Translations under genes and position numbers: made by a program | Notes under the pieces: model-generated | The model's input: only the letters and a program-made list of their open reading frames with translations | What the model was told of the DNA's origin: nothing | Databases searched by the model: none | In this document: piece by piece, positions 42,655 through 50,755 of the stretch | Numbering within the stretch: position 1 is the first letter of the stretch | Layout: the number at the start of each line of letters is the position of its first letter | NCBI GenBank assembly: GCA_035998445.1 | Contig: DASYHQ010000033.1 | Location: 1 to 64,000, forward strand | From: Tepidisphaeraceae bacterium | GTDB taxonomy: Bacteria; Planctomycetota; Phycisphaerae; Tepidisphaerales; Tepidisphaeraceae | Direction of reading: 5' to 3' | Length of the DNA: 64,000 nucleotides

Positions 42655-44361
42655 ATGATCGCCTCGCTCGAACGAAAACCTCTGGGGCAAGTGCTGCTGG
42701 GCAAAGGATTGATCCAGCAGGAGCAGTTGGACCGCGCGCTGGATGAGCAGCGGCGGTCGAACCACCAGAAGCTGCTGGGCGAAATCCTCGTCGAGATGCG
42801 CTACTGCACCGAGGATCAGATCATCGAAGCGCTCGCCCAAGCCTACGGCGTGCCGTACGCGCGCATCAGCCCGCGCATCGCCGATCCGAAGGTCATCGCG
42901 ACGCTGCCGAAGGAATTCCTCGAAAAGCATGGCGTCCTCCCGATCTTCCTGGTCGAAGGCACGCTAACCGTGGCGGTCCCCGAGCCGGCAAACGTGTTCC
43001 TGATCGAGGAGATCGAGCGCCTCAGCGGGAAGAACGTGCAGGTGGTGGCGGCGACGGTGCGCGACATTCGCGCCACGCTGCAGGCCTACCTGCCGAACGA
43101 CAAGGTCTTCGTCATCGACGACGTGATCGACGAGGTGCAGCCTGGCGAGTTCACGCTCGTGCAGCAGAAGGCCGTGCAGGACGTGGCCAACCTCGAGGCC
43201 GCCGCCGGCGATTCACCGGTGGTGAAGCTCGTCAACTACTGCATCTACAACGCCGTGAAGGAAGGCGCCAGCGACGTCCACATTGAACCGGGCGACAACG
43301 TGCTTCGAGTGCGCTTCCGCATCGATGGCCGCCTCGCCGAGCGGCTGTGCCCACCCGCCCAGATGCACGCCGCCGTCACCAGTCGGGTGAAGATCATGGC
43401 GGGTTTAGACATCGCCGAGCGCCGGCTGCCGCAGGACGGTGGCATCCACGTGATGCTCGACAAGCGCCCGATCGATCTGCGCGTCAGCACGATGCCCGGC
43501 CGGTACGGCGAGAAGGTCGTCATCCGCGTCATCGACAACGAACGCGCGAGCATGAACCTCGAGAAGCTCGGCTTTGCCTATGAGACGCTGAAGGCCTGGC
43601 GCAAGCTGATCGCGGTGCCGAACGGCGTGGTGCTCGTGACCGGGCCGGCCGGTAGTGGTAAGAGCACGACGCTCTACTCGTCGCTCGCGGAGCTGAACAA
43701 GGCCGACGTCAACATCTGCACGATCGAAGATCCAGTTGAATACAACCTGCCCGGAGTGAACCAGTTTCAGGTAAACGACAAGGCCGGCCTGACCTACCCC
43801 GGCGCCATTCGCTCGCTGCTGCGGCAGGACCCCGACTTGCTCATGATCGGCGAGATCGATGGCGCCGAGACGGCTCGCCTGGCCACGCAGGCGGCGCTCA
43901 CGGGTCACCTGGTCCTGAGCACGTTGCACACGAACGACGCGCCCGCGGCCGTCACGCGGCTGTTCAACCTGGGCATTGAACCATACCTCGTCGGCGCGAC
44001 CGTCGGTGGCGTGCTGGCGCAGCGCCTCGTGCGCAAGCTCTGTCAGCATTGCAAGGAAGCGTACGTGCCGAGCATCAACGAGAAGCGCTCGCTCGAGCGG
44101 TCCGCCGGCGGCAGTGAGATGTTGTTCCGCCCGAAAGGCTGCCCCCGGTGCCGCAACCTGGGCTACAGCGGGCGCATCGGCATCTATGAACTGCTGGTGA
44201 TCGACGGTGACGTTCAGGACCGCATCAGCAACGGCGCGCCGCTAAACGAACTGCGCGATCTGGCCAAGACGGCCGGCATGCGCACGCTGCGGTCGGATGG
44301 AATGGACAAGGTGAAGGCCGGCATCACCACGCTGGACGAGGTCTATCGCGTGACGGCTTGA
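42655..44361 (+). CDS. pilB: PilB/GspE-type secretion ATPase
   Basis: 568 residues from ATG 42655 (MIASLERKPLGQVLLGKG); 23 further in-frame codons upstream are palindrome DNA. An MshEN/GspE N-terminal domain (LLGEILVEMRYCTEDQIIEA) is present. The ATPase core has Walker A GPAGSGKST (~330), Asp box TIEDPVEY, Walker B LLMIGEIDGAETA, His box TGHLVLSTLHTND, and zinc cysteines CQHC and CPRC. This hexameric motor powers pilus extension or secretion. GspE N-terminal domains of this type can bind c-di-GMP, fitting the HD-GYP neighbour. The platform protein PilC, retraction ATPase PilT and prepilin peptidase are not in the window. Confidence 0.95.
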   Translation: MIASLERKPLGQVLLGKGLIQQEQLDRALDEQRRSNHQKLLGEILVEMRYCTEDQIIEALAQAYGVPYARISPRIADPKVIATLPKEFLEKHGVLPIFLVEGTLTVAVPEPANVFLIEEIERLSGKNVQVVAATVRDIRATLQAYLPNDKVFVIDDVIDEVQPGEFTLVQQKAVQDVANLEAAAGDSPVVKLVNYCIYNAVKEGASDVHIEPGDNVLRVRFRIDGRLAERLCPPAQMHAAVTSRVKIMAGLDIAERRLPQDGGIHVMLDKRPIDLRVSTMPGRYGEKVVIRVIDNERASMNLEKLGFAYETLKAWRKLIAVPNGVVLVTGPAGSGKSTTLYSSLAELNKADVNICTIEDPVEYNLPGVNQFQVNDKAGLTYPGAIRSLLRQDPDLLMIGEIDGAETARLATQAALTGHLVLSTLHTNDAPAAVTRLFNLGIEPYLVGATVGGVLAQRLVRKLCQHCKEAYVPSINEKRSLERSAGGSEMLFRPKGCPRCRNLGYSGRIGIYELLVIDGDVQDRISNGAPLNELRDLAKTAGMRTLRSDGMDKVKAGITTLDEVYRVTA

Positions 44362-44373
44362 AGCTCGCGTGCG

Positions 44374-45437
44374 TCACGCGCCGCGTGCTTCTGCAGCCAT
44401 TTCGGGCGGCATGGGATCGCGCGGCCGATCTGCGGGCCGACCGAGGAACACCCTCGCCAGTAGTGGAAACCGGTTCGCCGCCACGCCAAGTTCCAGGAAG
44501 CCGAACGAGAAGACCACCGCTGCGATTGGCGCGATTACCAACGAAAACCAAAGGCTTCCATTGAGCGCGTGCGTGCCGTCCCATGCGGCCCCCTGCAGGG
44601 TGAAGATGTAGATCTGCAGGATGTAGACGTACAGGCTGCCCTGCCCAAGCCGCACAAGGTCGCGTTGGGGCGTCACCTTGTACAGCAGGAACATTAGGGC
44701 CAGCGCCGTCAGGCTGGAGATCGCGCCCGCCAGGTATCGGAACAGCACCACCGGGCCGTTGCCGTCGGTCAGCGCCATCTTCGAAAGGTAGACGTACGTG
44801 CGCTCGGTCCACATCGCGTAGCAGACGCCCGACGCCACCAGTCCTACCGAGGCGATCAGCACCGGTCGGTACAGGAACCGCAACCGACCTTCGTACCTGG
44901 CGAAGAAGTACCCAATGATGAAGTAGGGCAACACGTACTTGAACAGCGTCGGTGCCGGCACGCCCAGCGCAAGCACCGCCACGGCAATTCCATAGATCGG
45001 CTTGTCGAGGCGGAAATGTCGCATAATCGCGAATCCGATCGCGGTGCCGAACAGTGCCCACAGGAACCACAGGTCGCGGGTGAGGCCGAAGACGAAGGTC
45101 TTCAGCAGGCCGCTTGCCCCCGGCGGCGCATCGCGGGTGATCATCCACATCAAAATGTGAAACGGTATCGCCCAGGCGAAGATCGGCACGATCAGCCCGT
45201 TGAAGCGCTTGGCGAAGGTCGTCGTCATGCTATCGCGGTTGATGGGCCGGTACGCCACGTAGCCGCTGATGGCCATGAACAGCGGCATGTGGAACATGTA
45301 GATAAGCTTGAATACCGGGTCGCCCCAGTACCCATTTCCCAAATGCCCAGCCCACTGGATGATGTGTCCCCACGTCACCAGGATGATGAGGATGCCTTGG
45401 CGTAATCCAAGAACGAGTTGCGATTAACCGTAGTCAT
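44374..45437 (-). pseudogene. Acyltransferase-3 family membrane protein with a 1-bp frameshift near its start
   Basis: The main frame (to 44374) encodes an OafA/fucose-acetylase-like acyltransferase with about ten membrane helices: VTWGHIIQWAGHLGNGYWGD with the catalytic-type His in WGH, FHMPLFMAISGYVAY, YFIIGYFFARYEGRLRFLYR. It opens mid-domain. The missing start, MTTVNRNSFLDYAK from ATG 45435-45437 with GGGGA upstream, lies in another frame. A single base missing near 45394-45398 (AAGGC where AAGGGC would restore LDYAKGILIILVTWGH) would rejoin them. It may be a true mutation or an assembly error. Confidence 0.8.
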
Positions 45438-45595
45438 GGCTTCCCCAAGCATCTTGCGGCATAACTGAACGTCGAACGAGAGTAGCAGTCGTGACGTGTG
45501 GCGGGAAGGTTAACAAGGGTGCCTCGAACGAAAGAATGGTACGACGGCCGCGTGGCCACTTGCCTGCGTGTCGCGATGTGCGGATCATTTGATCT

Positions 45596-46453
45596 ATGCG
45601 CATCACTGACCAACACGCCGCCCAACTGCATCGCCACGGATACGCGATCGTGCCCAACTTTCTCACGCCCCACGAACTGGCCGCGGGGCGGGCGGGGATG
45701 TTGCGGTACTTTCCGTCGGTGGATGAGCTGGAGGCGACGCCGGAGCGGTACGCATCGATCTTCGAGGATCCAGAGCATTTGCAGGTGGAGTTTCCGTTCG
45801 CGGTCGATGTGCTGAACGACGTCAGCACGCACCCGGAGATCGTGTCGTTCGTCGAGCGGCTGCTGGGTACGCCGCGCGTGCTGCTCAGTCAGGCGGCGAT
45901 CTGGGCGAAGTACGCGGGGACGGGGGACTTTGAGCAGGGGCTGCACCTGGACTATCAGGGGAACACGCTCGTGGTGCCGCGGGATGACGAGTCGTACCGG
46001 CAGGTGAACATGATCCTGTACTACACCGACGTGGACGCCGAGCTTGGGCCGACGCACGTCGTATCGCAGGAGAAGACGCGCGAGTTGCCGCTGTGGCCGA
46101 CGCATCGCACGCGTAAGAAGGACACGGCGTTGTACAAGCTGGAAAAGCCCGTGCTGGCGGCGGCGGGGGATTTGTTCATCTTCTCGATGCGCACCTGGCA
46201 CCGCGCCAGCGACCTCGTGGCCGACCGCGGTGTGCGGTTCAGCCACCACCTCGTCTACCGGGCGGCGGACCACGGGTTCCAAGGCTATCACCAGTATTCG
46301 CAGATGGGCGAGAAGCCTGAGTTGCAGTCGTTCATCACCAAGGCCACGGCGCGACAGCGCGAGGTGCTGGGATTTCCGCGGATGGATGATGCCTACTGGA
46401 CCGAAGAGACGCGGGCCGCGGTGAAGATGCGGTACCCGGGGATCAAGTTGTAG
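45596..46453 (+). CDS. Phytanoyl-CoA dioxygenase (PhyH) family oxygenase
   Basis: 285 residues. A non-haem Fe(II)/2-oxoglutarate oxygenase fold: HxD motif GLHLDYQGN (His117, Asp119), distal His202 in SMRTWHRASD and the 2-oxoglutarate-binding Arg near RGVRFSHH. N-terminal HGYAIVPNFLTPHEL is typical of PhyH. Substrates of bacterial members are diverse (small-molecule hydroxylation), and none can be assigned. It is separated by palindromes from the convergent lipid operon and divergent from the acyltransferase. Confidence 0.88.
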   Translation: MRITDQHAAQLHRHGYAIVPNFLTPHELAAGRAGMLRYFPSVDELEATPERYASIFEDPEHLQVEFPFAVDVLNDVSTHPEIVSFVERLLGTPRVLLSQAAIWAKYAGTGDFEQGLHLDYQGNTLVVPRDDESYRQVNMILYYTDVDAELGPTHVVSQEKTRELPLWPTHRTRKKDTALYKLEKPVLAAAGDLFIFSMRTWHRASDLVADRGVRFSHHLVYRAADHGFQGYHQYSQMGEKPELQSFITKATARQREVLGFPRMDDAYWTEETRAAVKMRYPGIKL

Positions 46454-46494
46454 ATGAGAATGACCAACAAGAGGTACCGGACCTCTCCTGCGCT

Positions 46495-46597
46495 GTCATC
46501 CCGATGGGAGGCTTGCCGACCTGAGGGATCTCGAATCTCGAACGGTTGTCGGCTTGGGAGATCCCTCAGGTCGCCTTAGGCTTCCATCGGGATGACA
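46495..46597. repeat. Palindrome family C (GTCATCCCGATGGGAG)
   Basis: GTCATCCCGATGGGAGGCTT and GACCTGAGGGATCTCGA on the left pair with GATCCCTCAGGTCGCC and CTTCCATCGGGATGAC on the right. Other family C copies are at 46680-46781, 61051-61154 and 61966-62067. Confidence 0.85.
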
Positions 46598-46637
46598 TGC
46601 GCAACGAGGCGCGTCGTTCCTTTTGAGATTTGGCGCT

Positions 46638-46819
46638 TAGAGCATATTCATTTCATCTGTAGCGGGCGCAGGACACGTTGTCATCCCGAAGGGAGCCTTG
46701 GCGACCTGAGGGATCTCGACGGGACGAACGCCCATCCCTATACCCGATCCCTCAGGTCGCTATCGCTCCCTTCGGGATGACAGTGCCTTGACCGCTACGA
46801 GTGAAGTGAGAGTGCTCTA
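46638..46819. repeat. TAGAGCA-ended element carrying a family C palindrome
   Basis: Left end TAGAGCATATTCATTTCAT followed by GTAGCG; right end CGCTAC and AGTGCTCTA are its inverted copy over about 28 bp. The interior (46680-46781) is a complete family C hairpin. The same TAGAGCA...GTAGCG end bounds a different interior at 9539 and 21713. Together with 46495-46597 this fills the 400-bp gap between convergent genes. No gene is seen here. Confidence 0.75.
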
Positions 46820-46855
46820 GTCATTAGTTCGGCGCTGGGGCTTGGGATTTCTTCT

Positions 46856-48148
46856 TCAGCCCACGTATCGCTTCACGATAATCGTGTCGTTCTGCCCACC
46901 AAATCCGAAGCTGTTGCTCATCGCGACGTCGACCTTTGCCTTGCGAGCGGCGTTGGGGATGTAGTCCAAATCGCACTCGGGGTCCGGGTTGGTCAGGTTC
47001 ATCGTGGGCGGCAGGGCGTTGTCCCTGATCGCCAGTACGCAGGTGATTAGTTCCACCGCGCCGGCGGCGGCGATCAGGTGGCCCATCATGCTCTTGATGC
47101 TGCTGAACGGCACGTTCTTGGCGCCGTCACCGAACACCGTCTTGACCGCGGCCGTCTCGTTGCTGTCGTTTTCCTTGGTGCCGGTGCCGTGCGCGTTGAT
47201 GTAGTGGATGTCGCTCGGCTCCAGCTTCGCGCACTTCAACGCCGCCCGCATCGCCACGACCGCGCCGGCACCATCGGGGGCTTGGTCAGTGATGCGATAG
47301 GCGTCGGCGGTCGAACCATAACCGACGATCTCGGCCAGGATGGTCGCGCCGCGGGCCTTGGCGTGGTCCAGCGTCTCCAGGATGACCATGCCAGCCCCTT
47401 CGCCGAGGACGAACCCACCGCGGTTGCCATCGAACGGCCGACTGGCGGCGGGGGGATTTTCATTCGCGGTGGAAAGGGCGGTCAGGCGGTTGAAGCCGGT
47501 GACGCCGAACGGGTGAATCATCGAGTGCGCGCCACCACCGATCATCACGTCCGCATCGCCGCGCCGCAGGATCTCCGATGCTTCACCGATCGCCTGCGTG
47601 CTGGCGGCGCACGCGGTCAGGCAGTTGAGCGCCGGGCCCTGCGCACCGGTCAGCAGCGCCAGGTGCGACAGCGGCATGTTGGGTTCCTGTTCCAACTCGC
47701 GCGTGACGTTCATGCGTTCCAACGCCAACTGGGCGAACTTCACGGTGTCGACCGAGTTCGCCTCTTCCTGCCACGCCGCCAGATTGGCGGCCGTGAAGGC
47801 ATCGAAGTCGAGCGAGCCCTCGCCGCTACCGAGGTAGATACCCACGCGGTCGCGATCAAGCTTGGCGTTGTCCAGGCCGGCGTGTTTCCAAGCCTGTGCG
47901 CACGCCCCGAGCGCAAACTGCGTGTTGCGCCCCGCGCCATTGTGCAGCGCAGCGATGGCGTCGCCGATGTGCGCAGCGACGTCGTAGTCTTTGACTTCGG
48001 CGCTGATCTGCGTGGGAAAGGTGGACGCGTCGAACAGCGTCGTGCGCGCAATGCCCGACTCGCCCGCCAGCAGCCGCTGCCAGACGGTCTCAATGGAATG
48101 CCCCATCGGCGTGACCCAACCAATTCCGGTGATGACGACTCGGTTCAT
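46856..48148 (-). CDS. Beta-ketoacyl-ACP synthase (KAS II/FabF-like), catalytically intact
   Basis: 430 residues. The thiolase-fold condensing enzyme joins malonyl-ACP to a growing acyl chain. The Cys-His-His triad is present: Cys180 in LNCLTACAASTQAIGEA, His320 in INAHGTGTKENDSNE, His357 in IKSMMGHLIAAAGAVE. The C-terminal NSFGFGGQNDTIIVKRY is typical of FabF. It is the last gene of a six-gene minus-strand operon and pairs with the degenerate paralogue at 48359, suggesting a KS/chain-length-factor heterodimer. A plain FabF role is the alternative. Confidence 0.93.
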   Translation of the reverse strand: MNRVVITGIGWVTPMGHSIETVWQRLLAGESGIARTTLFDASTFPTQISAEVKDYDVAAHIGDAIAALHNGAGRNTQFALGACAQAWKHAGLDNAKLDRDRVGIYLGSGEGSLDFDAFTAANLAAWQEEANSVDTVKFAQLALERMNVTRELEQEPNMPLSHLALLTGAQGPALNCLTACAASTQAIGEASEILRRGDADVMIGGGAHSMIHPFGVTGFNRLTALSTANENPPAASRPFDGNRGGFVLGEGAGMVILETLDHAKARGATILAEIVGYGSTADAYRITDQAPDGAGAVVAMRAALKCAKLEPSDIHYINAHGTGTKENDSNETAAVKTVFGDGAKNVPFSSIKSMMGHLIAAAGAVELITCVLAIRDNALPPTMNLTNPDPECDLDYIPNAARKAKVDVAMSNSFGFGGQNDTIIVKRYVG

Positions 48149-48168
48149 ATGTGATCCATTGGTGACGG

Positions 48169-48339
48169 CTAAAATTTGTACCCGTCGTCCTTCTTAATCA
48201 TCATGATGCCAACGCAAAGGAGGACCACGCCGACGCCCCATGCCCACGGCCAAATGTAGCCACTGTAGTACGCCGCTGTAGCGGCGCCGAGCAGGGCCAG
48301 TCCCGGTAATGGCTTGAGCCAGTTTGGCAGTTCGTCCAT
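48169..48339 (-). CDS. 56-residue membrane protein inside the ketosynthase operon
   Basis: A short frame from ATG 48337-48339 to TAG 48169-48171, with 19-20 nt to each neighbour, fitting an operon gene. It begins MDELPNWLKPLPGLALLGAA and contains two hydrophobic stretches, PGLALLGAATAAYYSGYIW and AWGVGVVLLCVGIMMI, before the charged end KKDDGYKF. It looks like a two-helix hairpin in the membrane with both ends cytoplasmic. GGACGG lies upstream. No family recognised; it might tether the soluble synthase complex to the membrane. Confidence 0.65.
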   Translation of the reverse strand: MDELPNWLKPLPGLALLGAATAAYYSGYIWPWAWGVGVVLLCVGIMMIKKDDGYKF

Positions 48340-48358
48340 TGGCCGTCCCCGCCCTTGG

Positions 48359-49666
48359 TTACACCCGCTTAAACACCAGTGCCGCGTTCTGGCCGCCCAG
48401 GCTATACACGCTGCTGACGGACACCTTCACATCCGCATCGCGCGTGGTCGGCGAGACGTTGAGCGATTGGCCGTCGACCACGTTCACCGTGTTCTTCGCG
48501 GGCGGGATCTTGCCGTGAAACAGGCCCAGCACCGCGGCGGCGGCGTCGACGCCACTGCCGGCGGCGAGGTTGCCGGTTTGGGCCTTAATGGGGGCCATGG
48601 CCACGCGGTCGAGGCCGTTGCCGAAGACGTTGCGCAGGCCGGCAAGCTCCGCCCGGTCGTGCGTGGGAATGCCCAGGCCGCAGGGAACCAGCAGGTCGAC
48701 CGCATTCGGCGGCAGATTCGCCTCGGCTAAGGCCTTGCTGATCGCCTTCCCGTAGCTGTGACCGCTCGGGTCGGGCGTGGTCACGCTGTACGTGTCCTGG
48801 CTGGCCGCGAAGCCGACGACCTCGGCGTAGATCTTGGCACCGCGCGCCACCGCGTGCTCGTACTCTTCCAGGATGAACAGCCCACCCCCCTCGGCGACCG
48901 TGGTGCCGTCGGCATCGGCATCGAACGGGCGGACGGCCGACTCGGGGCTGTCGTTGTGCGTGTTGGTCAGGCGCTTCAGCAGCGTCTGCCGTACGACCGC
49001 CATCGGGACGACCTTCGTCTCGGCGCCACCGCAGATGGCCTGGTCGGCGTCGCCGCGCTGGATCGTGCGGAAGGCTTCGCCGATCGCCAGGTGCGACGAG
49101 GCATCCGCACAGGTGATGGTGTTCGACGGGCCTTTGAGCTCGTGGATGATCGTCACGTGGCACGCCAGCATGTTCGGCAGGTACTTCAGCAGCCAGAGCG
49201 GCGTCAGCTGGCTCATGCCGTCGCGGCCCCACTTCTGGATGTCCAGCTGGTTGCTGTCGCCCACGCGGGCCGTGCTGAGCGCGCTCGACAGTTCGGTGAG
49301 GTCGGTGCTGATCAAACCCGCGCCGATGTTGCAGCCAAAGCGGAAGCCGTTCAGCTCCGGCTTATCGGTATAGGCTTTAGACTTAATGCCCGCGTCCTTG
49401 AATGCATCGTCCGCCGCCACGACGGCCAGTTCGATGTCGCGGGCCATCACCTTGGTGGCCTTGCGGTAGTGCTTGGGGACGTAGTCCCCGATCTTGAAGG
49501 GTGGCACCTCGCCGGCGATTTGGCACGGAAAGCCAGCCGGGTCGTACGACTTGATGCGTTGCACGCCGCTCTGGCCACTGATCAGGTTTTGCCAGAACGT
49601 AGCCGCCCCGATGCCGATGGGGGAGACAACGCCGATGCCGGTGATGACGACTCTTCGATTGGTCAT
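48359..49666 (-). CDS. Degenerate ketosynthase paralogue (chain-length-factor-like)
   Basis: 435 residues with full ketosynthase architecture (RRVVITGIGVVSPIGIG, AEGGGLFILEEYEHA, YSLGGQNAALVFKRV). Ungapped alignment with the intact enzyme next door shows all three catalytic residues replaced: GPSNTITCADASSHLAIGEA puts Asp188 where the Cys should be, VPCGLGIPTHD has Cys329 for the first His, and APIKAQTGNLAAG has Asn366 for the second. Such KS-beta/chain-length factors pair with an active KS in type II polyketide and aryl-polyene systems and set chain length; that role is inferred. Confidence 0.85.
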   Translation of the reverse strand: MTNRRVVITGIGVVSPIGIGAATFWQNLISGQSGVQRIKSYDPAGFPCQIAGEVPPFKIGDYVPKHYRKATKVMARDIELAVVAADDAFKDAGIKSKAYTDKPELNGFRFGCNIGAGLISTDLTELSSALSTARVGDSNQLDIQKWGRDGMSQLTPLWLLKYLPNMLACHVTIIHELKGPSNTITCADASSHLAIGEAFRTIQRGDADQAICGGAETKVVPMAVVRQTLLKRLTNTHNDSPESAVRPFDADADGTTVAEGGGLFILEEYEHAVARGAKIYAEVVGFAASQDTYSVTTPDPSGHSYGKAISKALAEANLPPNAVDLLVPCGLGIPTHDRAELAGLRNVFGNGLDRVAMAPIKAQTGNLAAGSGVDAAAAVLGLFHGKIPPAKNTVNVVDGQSLNVSPTTRDADVKVSVSSVYSLGGQNAALVFKRV

Positions 49667-49668
49667 GG

Positions 49669-49772
49669 GTCAGTGGTCCGTTGTCCGTTGTCAGGAGTCG
49701 TGGCGACCGCCCATCTGGATGCAGCGCTGGATCTGCAGCAACAATGGACGACGGACCACGGACAACGGACCC
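49669..49772. repeat. Palindrome family I within the lipid operon
   Basis: GGTCAGTGGTCCGTTGTCC (left, just upstream of the chain-length-factor-like start) pairs with GGACGACGGACCACGGACAA (right). Same family as 39908-40000. Confidence 0.7.
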
Positions 49773-49774
49773 GT

Positions 49775-50257
49775 CTAAATCGTGACGCTCGCCTGCTCGC
49801 GGTACGTCTTGAGCAACGCGGTGAACTGTTCGGTGAAGACGAAGTTGTGCTCGGGGAACTTCATGCCCTTCATGTTCTGGTCGACGTGGCTGAACATCAG
49901 TTCGATGTCGGCCACGGGCTCGCCGGCCACGGTAACCTTACCGCTGATCGAGGCGCCTTGTTCGTTCAACTGTTCGATGGTGGCGGCGAAGGTGATCGTC
50001 TCGGCGGGGCGGACCAGGCGATGGAAGCTGGCGCGGGTGATCTTGGCCAGCACGACCTTTTCCTCGAAGTTCCGCGCCTCACCCACCAAAATGCCGGCTG
50101 TCTGGGCCATGCCCTCGACGATCAGGCTGTTGGGGACGATCGGGAACGCCGGGTAAAGGTCGTGCAGGTGCTCCTCCGCCAGCGACACGTTCTTGACGGC
50201 CGTCGCGCTCGTGCGGGGGGTGAACTCGGTGAACTTGTCGATCCAGATCCAACGCAT
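49775..50257 (-). CDS. FabZ-like hotdog protein lacking the catalytic His
   Basis: 160 residues, clearly paralogous to the dehydratase at 50756. Where the active copy reads SLAEEYLGDHFPTFPVLPGV, this one reads SLAEEHLHDLYPAFPIVPNS: the catalytic His is Leu34, while the acidic partner Glu48 (LIVEGMAQ) remains. C-terminal blocks (MKGMKFPEHNFVFTEQF) differ. A non-catalytic half of a DH heterodimer is the likely role, similar to paired DH subunits in aryl-polyene pathways. A specialised activity is possible. Confidence 0.8.
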   Translation of the reverse strand: MRWIWIDKFTEFTPRTSATAVKNVSLAEEHLHDLYPAFPIVPNSLIVEGMAQTAGILVGEARNFEEKVVLAKITRASFHRLVRPAETITFAATIEQLNEQGASISGKVTVAGEPVADIELMFSHVDQNMKGMKFPEHNFVFTEQFTALLKTYREQASVTI

Positions 50258-50270
50258 GGGGAGGGAGTGT

Positions 50271-50340
50271 CAAATGCCGATTGCCAAGTGCCGAGTGATA
50301 AATGCCTTCCATTCGGCATTTGGCAATCGGCATTCGGCAT
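50271..50340. repeat. Palindrome family J within the lipid operon
   Basis: AAATGCCGATTGCCAAGTGC and TCGGCATTTGGCAATCGGCA are complementary arms. It sits between the acyl carrier protein gene and the His-less dehydratase gene. Related to 42583-42648. Confidence 0.8.
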
Positions 50341-50344
50341 TGAA

Positions 50345-50728
50345 CTAAGCTGCCGTCTTCTTCTCCAGATACGCGACGATGTCCTGCACGCTGAACAGAT
50401 CGGCGATCAGGGCGACGTCGCGGGTTTGTTCCAGTTCGCTCAGATCAGCGTTGGGCATCCGGCGGCGCACCTCGGCCATGCCGGCGTCGTTAAGCTTGTT
50501 GTCCTGCACGAACGCGGGGTCGAGCTGTTCGGGGAACAGTTCACCGCGCGGAATCTTGATGTTGAAGGCCTTTTCCAGGCGGAAGACGATGTCGAGGAAG
50601 TCGATGCTCTCGGCACCAAGGTCGCCGCGCAGGGTGGCGGTGGGGGTTACGTCCTCGTCGTCCACGCCCAGCGCGTCGACCAGCACGTCCTGAACCTTCT
50701 CGAAAATTTCGTCGTGCGAAAGAGCCAT
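50345..50728 (-). CDS. Acyl carrier protein, long form
   Basis: 127 residues from ATG 50726-50728 with AGGAGA upstream; 9 further upstream codons overlap the previous gene's end. DEIFEKVQDVLVDALGVDDE and TLRGDLGAESIDFLDIVFRL give a standard ACP with phosphopantetheine site Ser41 (ESID instead of the usual DSL). Between helix II and helix IV there is an extra ~40 residues (PEQLDPAFVQDNKLNDAGMA onward), so it is about 50% longer than FabC-type ACPs. It should carry the acyl chain for the adjacent KS and DH proteins. Confidence 0.9.
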   Translation of the reverse strand: MALSHDEIFEKVQDVLVDALGVDDEDVTPTATLRGDLGAESIDFLDIVFRLEKAFNIKIPRGELFPEQLDPAFVQDNKLNDAGMAEVRRRMPNADLSELEQTRDVALIADLFSVQDIVAYLEKKTAA

Positions 50729-50755
50729 CGTCGTATCTCCTGTTTCTTCCAGCAA

